A stretch of 64,000 nucleotides of DNA from Lineus longissimus. Lineage: Eukaryota; Nemertea; Pilidiophora; Heteronemertea; Lineidae. The translations under genes were made by a program, and so were the position numbers. This document shows positions 61,201 through 64,000 of the stretch, piece after piece (position 1 is the stretch's first letter; each line of letters begins with the position of its first letter). Below the pieces are notes generated by a model. It saw nothing but the letters and a program-made list of their open reading frames with translations. It was not told where the DNA came from and made no database searches. The DNA lies in contig NC_088311.1 in assembly GCF_910592395.1 (NCBI RefSeq), positions 10,788,501-10,852,500 on the forward strand, read 5' to 3'.

Positions 61201-63122
61201 ACAGGTGTGATGTGGTCATGCTTTCTAGTTCTGCTGATGATCCGGGCTGCTCGGTTCTGGATTCTTCAGGCTGCCAGGACTTACCGAGTTGAGCTGAAGT
61301 TGGGCAGTCGCCTTCGGTTTCGGTCGCTTCTTCTCCTTCCTCTCCTCAGTGACAGAACTTGACTGTAATAAACCAAATCATACTGTCAATGAAAACATTC
61401 ATTGGAATGAACCTGAGACATAGGAATAAGCCTGAGACACTTTGATTTACTGAATAGCACTACTACAATGTCATTCATGGACTGTTTTGTTTTGCGCAAT
61501 CTTCTTCCAATGCCCTTAACCCTATAACACCTAGAGCCATTGCCAGCGCAAGTGCTTATTCCACTAGGCCCCGACGTGATTTTACCCGGAAATCACATTT
61601 TTTGCGATGGGTCCAGTTTTTTACAAAATGACATAGGTGAACTTCCAAATAATGTATTACAAGTCCTGTTTATTTAAAAGAAGATGAAATTCCCTATTAG
61701 ATAGGGTACATCCAAATCGGAATCAAACAAACGATCCATTTCAGCAATTCAAATGTCCAACCTGAATTTACTGGCTTGAAGAGAAACAAAAACTTAATTG
61801 TCAAATATCTCAAAAACTTCTACAGCAACCACCATTGTTCATCCGGGCATTCGAAAGCTTAAGTTTCATAGATTAATAATAGGCGGCGCACTGAAGGAGA
61901 TCGGAAGCTAAGCGTGCGAAATTTGAATATGGGTGTGCGGGCGTCATAGGGCGCCTCCAGGGGGATCGGCGGCGGGCGTCATAGGGCGCCTCCAGGTGTT
62001 ATAGGGTTAAATGGTAAATGGTACGTTAGTACACAGAGAAAATTGGTAAACAGTAAAAATGTCTCAGGTCAAAATGTCCCCAGGTAATAAGAGTCAAAAC
62101 GTCCTTGATGCTTTTAGATCCTGTCCAATTCCAGTGTACCATAAAAAGTTTTGTTGCATTATGTAAGATCTATATTTCTTCTTGTATTTGTTAGATATTT
62201 TTTCAAAGAACCAATAAATTAACGTTAAATATACTTACAGCGGACTTAGGCTGTGGTGGTATCCATTCTTTGGCTATGTACTTCTTCTTTTCGTACTTTT
62301 CGCGAATAAAACATTCTAATGCTCTGAACACAGTGTCAAGGACATCACTAGCATCTACATGTTAATCAACCATTGCCATTACCAAGTATAGATTAGTATA
62401 TACTTGCCATCACTTATAACATTATTCAAAATAAAAATTTTTGTTTCAAAAGAAGTATTTTTTTGCATTGCATCATGCCACCCTCAGCCAACCTTTGTGA
62501 TTGCATGCCCGGTACGACTGCCCCTGAACAAAACGTTCAAATACAATGCCAAGACTGCCATGATGACGTGTCATTTTTTACAGTTCTGGTTTAAGTGACA
62601 AATGTCTACCATTTGTGACCCGTTCCAGCAAAACCAGTCGCATGTCGCTCTGAGCTTGGCAGGTTGAGATGGACTGTTTGTTCATTTGACTATTGTCTGC
62701 CTTTTGTGAAATCTGACGACATCAATTTCTTTTATTATCTCCTGGTGTCGTCTAGGCTCATCTCATGTGCGACATGCGACTTGTTTTCCAAGAACGGGTC
62801 ACATTTAAACTGAGTTATGTATGGGCCGAGTACTCTCAGCTCCATCCATAGAAAGTCTACTTGCACCAAGACTGTCAGAACAAACGCTATAGCAATTCAT
62901 CAAAGTTTGTTTACACTTCTACGGGCTCAAGAATATGTTTTTGATCATAGCAAAAACATCCGGCATATTCTCGGCAAAATCCACATAACACTCATACGTG
63001 TCAATCAAACTTCTTCAGATGTATTTCATAGGATACGAGTCTGTCTGTGGGCGCCTGTAATCATCGGGGAGATTAGCCTCATAGACTGCTCGCGCTCGAC
63101 TGTTACCCATCTCCTGGACCAT
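52129..63122 (-). CDS. SMAP1: SMAP1/2-type ArfGAP, ten 3' exons (5' end beyond window)
   Basis: Homologue of stromal membrane-associated protein 1/2, a GTPase-activating protein for Arf6/Arf1 that binds clathrin and acts in endocytosis and endosomal or trans-Golgi vesicle traffic. Ten GT-AG exons join to 1,314 bases (437 codons plus stop) with no frame conflict. In order: the end of the ArfGAP domain (MGNSRARAVYEANLPDD, YRRPQTDS, ALECFIREKYEKKKY), a Lys-rich linker, the clathrin box LLGLD, a DPF motif (SDPFGDF), the family signature TKDSIMALYG, YGYYD-type repeats, a Gln/Asn/Met-rich tail and the family C-terminus (TLSNNLW, compare TLSPQMW in vertebrates). The CxxC zinc finger with the catalytic Arg is not in the window and must lie past 64,000. 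Vertebrate genomes have SMAP1 and SMAP2; an invertebrate copy would normally represent both. Introns range from about 0.6 to 1.9 kb and are rich in mobile elements. Confidence 0.93.
52949..53074 (-). CDS. SMAP1: SMAP-type ArfGAP exon: Met/Gln/Gly-rich tail
   Basis: Acceptor gttttcag|CAACAG, donor AGTCAG|gtgagtg. 42 codons with NQNMGMPAGVNMNMMGG and QVQQQ, typical of the SMAP C-terminal Met/Gln-rich region. Phase 0 at both ends. Confidence 0.9.
53940..54036 (-). mobile_element. DNA-transposon end fragment in a SMAP intron
   Basis: On the minus strand it begins tacagggtggtccagaaaaa, which resembles terminal sequences of many invertebrate mariner-like elements. No transposase or opposite end was recognised. 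It ends about 28 bases from the splice donor of the Gln/Asn-rich exon. Confidence 0.4.
54065..54258 (-). CDS. SMAP1: SMAP-type ArfGAP exon: Gln/Asn-rich tail
   Basis: Acceptor ttctctccag|GTGG, donor TGCAG|gtgagtg. Encodes GMYMPQQQAQYGMMQNG and then about six copies of a hexapeptide on the pattern M/L-A/V-Q-Q-N-N. Vertebrate SMAPs have a Met/Gly/Gln-rich tail here, so the position fits, while the repeat is specific to this sequence. Confidence 0.88.
54280..54990. repeat. intronic tandem repeat, units of about 160-260 bp
   Basis: The landmark agtcca-containing segment recurs at 54294, 54553, 54733 and 54896, with shared pieces such as gtgatgtttgcagatgttga and cagtgtcagtactgt. The first unit holds an internal partial duplication. 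The array starts about 20 bases upstream of the exon acceptor. A C13-14 run lies near 54,929. Confidence 0.8.
55545..55995. repeat. 52-bp minisatellite in a SMAP intron, about nine copies
   Basis: Units on the pattern agactgcacatgtaaagaag then acctgctttacagtagaagt then agtgaatatta, with 52-base spacing between well-aligned copies (for example 55,638 and 55,690). Several copies have short internal losses. Confidence 0.85.
56168..56218 (-). CDS. SMAP1: SMAP-type ArfGAP exon: 51-base mini-exon
   Basis: Acceptor tttttgaag|CGGGA, donor GATCAAG|gtattc. Encodes GSANPPTSGATNYYDQ, very like the ends of the preceding exon, so it is probably an exon duplicate. Phase 1 at both ends. It is short, and its inclusion in the transcript is inferred. 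Confidence 0.72.
56598..56866. mobile_element. MITE with 13-bp inverted ends in a SMAP intron
   Basis: Starts GGGTTTCCGCCAG and ends with the inverse, CTGGCGGAAACCC(C). The interior is AT-rich with runs of G8-9 and C7-8 and of A9-11. A target duplication is not clear. There is no coding capacity. Confidence 0.7.
57106..57294 (-). mobile_element. MITE, family shared with the copy at 62615-62802
   Basis: Read on the minus strand it matches the other copy over its length, including ggcaggttgaga, cggactgtttgttcattt and ttatctcctggtgtc. The ends are inverted around accaggcgcatg. It is in the opposite orientation to its relative; both lie in introns of the SMAP-type gene. Confidence 0.8.
57866..58012. 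repeat. 36-bp minisatellite, four copies, in a SMAP intron
   Basis: The core cctccaccagg lies at 57868, 57912, 57948 and 57984 (spacings 44, 36 and 36), with gtgaacacctttttctaa between. It is close to the 58161-58310 exon but outside it. Confidence 0.85.
58161..58310 (-). CDS. SMAP1: SMAP-type ArfGAP exon: YGYYD-type repeats
   Basis: Acceptor gttttcaag|GCGCT, donor TATGAAG|gtagatc. Encodes a low-complexity Gly/Asn/Thr segment with FGYYDG, YGYYDQ and YGYYE. Phase 1 at both ends (150 bases). Assigned by frame continuity and splice sites; this segment is not conserved in vertebrate SMAPs as far as I recall. Confidence 0.82.
59554..59823 (-). CDS. SMAP1: SMAP-type ArfGAP exon: DPF motif and TKDSIMALYG signature
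   Basis: Acceptor tctctttag|ATCATC, donor GTACCAG|gtaaga. Completes LLGLD, then SDPFGDFLSA (a DPF-type adaptor-binding motif), an Ala/Pro-rich spacer, and STKDSIMALYG, matching the SMAP family TKDSILSLYG. Phase 1 at both ends (270 bases). Confidence 0.93.
60217..60430. mobile_element. TTAA-flanked MITE in a SMAP intron
   Basis: 214 bases between TTAA at 60213-60216 and 60431-60434. The left end AGGGGGACTAAAGGCAG matches the complement of the right end, AGGGACAATATAGGCAG, apart from a few bases. This fits a piggyBac-type non-autonomous element. It ends only about 25 bases from the donor of the clathrin-box exon. Confidence 0.75.
60459..60585 (-). CDS. SMAP1: SMAP-type ArfGAP exon: linker and clathrin box
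   Basis: Acceptor ttcttcag|ACGAG, donor GGATTAG|gtaaat. Encodes a Ser/Pro/Lys linker ending in ASVDLLGL. The last base plus the next exon makes the Asp of LLGLD, the clathrin-binding box known in SMAP1 and SMAP2. Confidence 0.92.
60826..61271 (-). mobile_element. 5'-truncated LINE (CR1/L2/Jockey-like) fragment
   Basis: The minus strand is open from 61265 to a TAA at 60960 (101 codons) and reads like the end of a non-LTR retrotransposon ORF2: RIQNRAARIISRTRKHDHIT, DDWLPVKQRIQFKILL, HGMVPAYLNL and FSSCGPCLWNALPK. A shifted frame continues as FKRLLKSWLF, indicating a frameshift. It is followed by a tail with short attctattgt-like repeats near 60,833-60,855, the usual 3' end of such elements. 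5' truncation is typical of LINE insertion. The fragment begins about 13 bases inside the SMAP intron. The clade is not certain. Confidence 0.85.
61285..61362 (-). CDS. SMAP1: SMAP-type ArfGAP exon: Lys/Arg-rich linker
   Basis: Acceptor tattacag|TCAAG, donor AACTCG|gtaagtcc. 26 codons including TEERKEKKRPKPKA, the expected basic linker after the ArfGAP domain. Phase 0 at both ends (78 bases), so it could be skipped in frame. The donor lies about 13 bases from a LINE fragment. Confidence 0.85.
61520..62006. mobile_element. TTAA-flanked MITE with 17-bp ends in a SMAP intron
   Basis: 487 bases between TTAA at 61516-61519 and 62007-62010. The left end is CCCTATAACACCTAGAG, and the complement of the right end is CCCTATAACACCTGGAG, one mismatch in 17. 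A sub-terminal piece, gggcgtcatagggcgcctcc, occurs twice near the right end. This is a clear piggyBac-type signature. Confidence 0.88.
62239..62323 (-). CDS. SMAP1: SMAP-type ArfGAP exon: end of ArfGAP domain, part 2
   Basis: Acceptor ctgtgttcag|AGCA, donor TCCGCT|gtaagtat. Completes the split Ser and encodes ALECFIREKYEKKKYIAKEW and a Pro/Lys tail. The FIR(D/E)KYEKKKY stretch is strongly diagnostic for SMAP. Ends in phase 0. Confidence 0.93.
62615..62802 (+). mobile_element. MITE with long inverted ends in a SMAP intron
   Basis: 188 bases. The left end is GTGACCCGTTCCAGCAAAAC and the complement of the right end is GTGACCCGTTCTTGGAAAAC; the pairing continues through AGTCGCATGTCGC. It is flanked by ATTT on both sides, a possible 4-bp target duplication. 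It is the same family as 57106-57294. Confidence 0.82.
63037..63122 (-). CDS. SMAP1: SMAP-type ArfGAP exon: end of ArfGAP domain, part 1
   Basis: Acceptor ttttgcag|ATGG, donor GACTC|gtatcc. Encodes MVQEMGNSRARAVYEANLPD followed by DYRRPQTD, matching the C-terminal half of SMAP ArfGAP domains. Starts in phase 0 and ends with two bases of a Ser codon. It is read antisense to a 200-codon plus-strand open frame, which I regard as a shadow. Confidence 0.92.
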
Positions 63123-64000
63123 CTGCAAAATATAATACAGACATCAGGTTCAAGGCTAAGCAGGCATGGCTTCTGCTATATATCATCAAAAGTAACCAAG
63201 GTGACTGCTAATGTCTACAAAAATTACGCTTTCCTCACGTATTATTTTTCGCAATTCAGATACCCCCTCCTTCCAGCAAATGGGGTATTTATCCTTTTCT
63301 GTTCGACATTATGTACACACGTAGATCAGAAGGTCAATCAGCACAGGAACCACATAAGGAAAGGTGGTACAATTAAAGCCCCAGTACAATTATACTGTAC
63401 TGTATACTGTACTGTATAATGTGTATTGTACCATTTGACCTTACATGACAGATGTCTCAACACTTTGGGCTGGTTCAGTTTCCCTGAGGACATGTTCGCT
63501 GACAGTGACAGCTGGCTTATTGATCAGTACAAAATAGTACTAGAAGAGGAGCTGTCTGTTTTTCTTTAAACCGACTACCTTAAGAGCTTAGTCTAGGCAT
63601 ATTTAAAAGGGTGCAGCACTCAGCCACCCCTGGGTGTGCCTTAGTCCCTTTATACCCCAAAATGTGCACTGCCACCCCCTAAAAAAACCCAAAATGCTTT
63701 GCTTACTAGTCATTATTAGACTTTCTGACTCACAGTCAAGAGTTAACTTTTTTGGCTTCTCAAATCGAAGTCCGCGTTTGTTCCTTAAACCTTGTGATTA
63801 GGTCGACTTTCTGCAACTGACTTCGTCGCGCAACTAAGCACTAAAATGGTCAAATGTACTGCAGTATGTGTAAGACTTGGCTTCCAGCTGCTATTCTGAT
63901 TTAACGGCAGTGCTCGATTATAATTAACTCTTTTATGCACTCCAGTGTTTTAATTGTTTTTTCATATCTGTATCTCCAGAAAAATTACTAAAAATTAGCA
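63123..64000 (-). other. SMAP1: intron of the SMAP-type gene, open to the right
   Basis: Upstream of the first visible exon I found no further ArfGAP exon, in particular no zinc-finger CxxC. It contains a small (actgt)n-like stretch near 63,400-63,425 and a fragment similar to the inverted repeat at 50.5 kb. The N-terminal exons must lie beyond the window. Confidence 0.6.

Noticed and set aside
62817-63419. 200-codon plus-strand open frame
   Set aside because: It lies antisense across the SMAP exon at 63037-63122 and has no recognisable domain. The minus-strand exon matches SMAP closely and has proper splice sites.

Overview
The window is eukaryotic and almost certainly from a metazoan, most likely an aquatic or marine invertebrate; the species cannot be named from sequence alone. 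The reasons are one multi-exon gene with GT-AG introns, an Arf GTPase-activating protein of the animal SMAP1/2 family, together with relics of Tc1/mariner, piggyBac and LINE elements, many short inverted-repeat elements (MITEs), and a very large satellite array. There are no bacterial-style operons.

Layout. 1-600: left flank with no gene. 600-1830: Tc1-like transposase on the minus strand, apparently split by a spliced intron just after its second catalytic Asp. 1934-2141: a long imperfect hairpin. 2181-3882: a broken piggyBac transposase on the minus strand. 3.9-5.65 kb: unassigned DNA with a 21-bp minisatellite. 5.66-6.37 and 7.06-7.34 kb: old repeats with a period of about 48-50 bp, separated by a foreign 0.69-kb insertion placed at a TTAA inside a repeat. 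7.34-44.0 kb: about 363 head-to-tail copies of a 101-bp satellite monomer. The 101-bp monomer is a dimer of the flanking 48-50 bp unit. The central array (about 11-42.4 kb) has nested higher-order repeats of mainly 43-53 monomers, with pairs of these forming a super-unit of about 95-96 monomers.

44.1-52.1 kb is mostly unique DNA without a supported gene. It holds a TTAA-flanked MITE and a 42-bp minisatellite, and it may include the 3' UTR of the gene that follows. 52.1-63.1 kb contains ten exons of the SMAP-type ArfGAP gene on the minus strand (437 codons plus stop), from the end of the ArfGAP domain through the clathrin box to the stop codon. The exons for the zinc finger lie beyond the right edge. 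Its introns hold MITEs from at least four families, a LINE 3' fragment next to a splice donor, and several minisatellites.

The only well-supported host gene is the SMAP homologue, expected to act in clathrin- and Arf6-dependent membrane traffic. Everything to its left is dominated by mobile and satellite DNA. The main evolutionary story is a satellite visible in three stages: monomer, dimer, and nested higher-order repeat.
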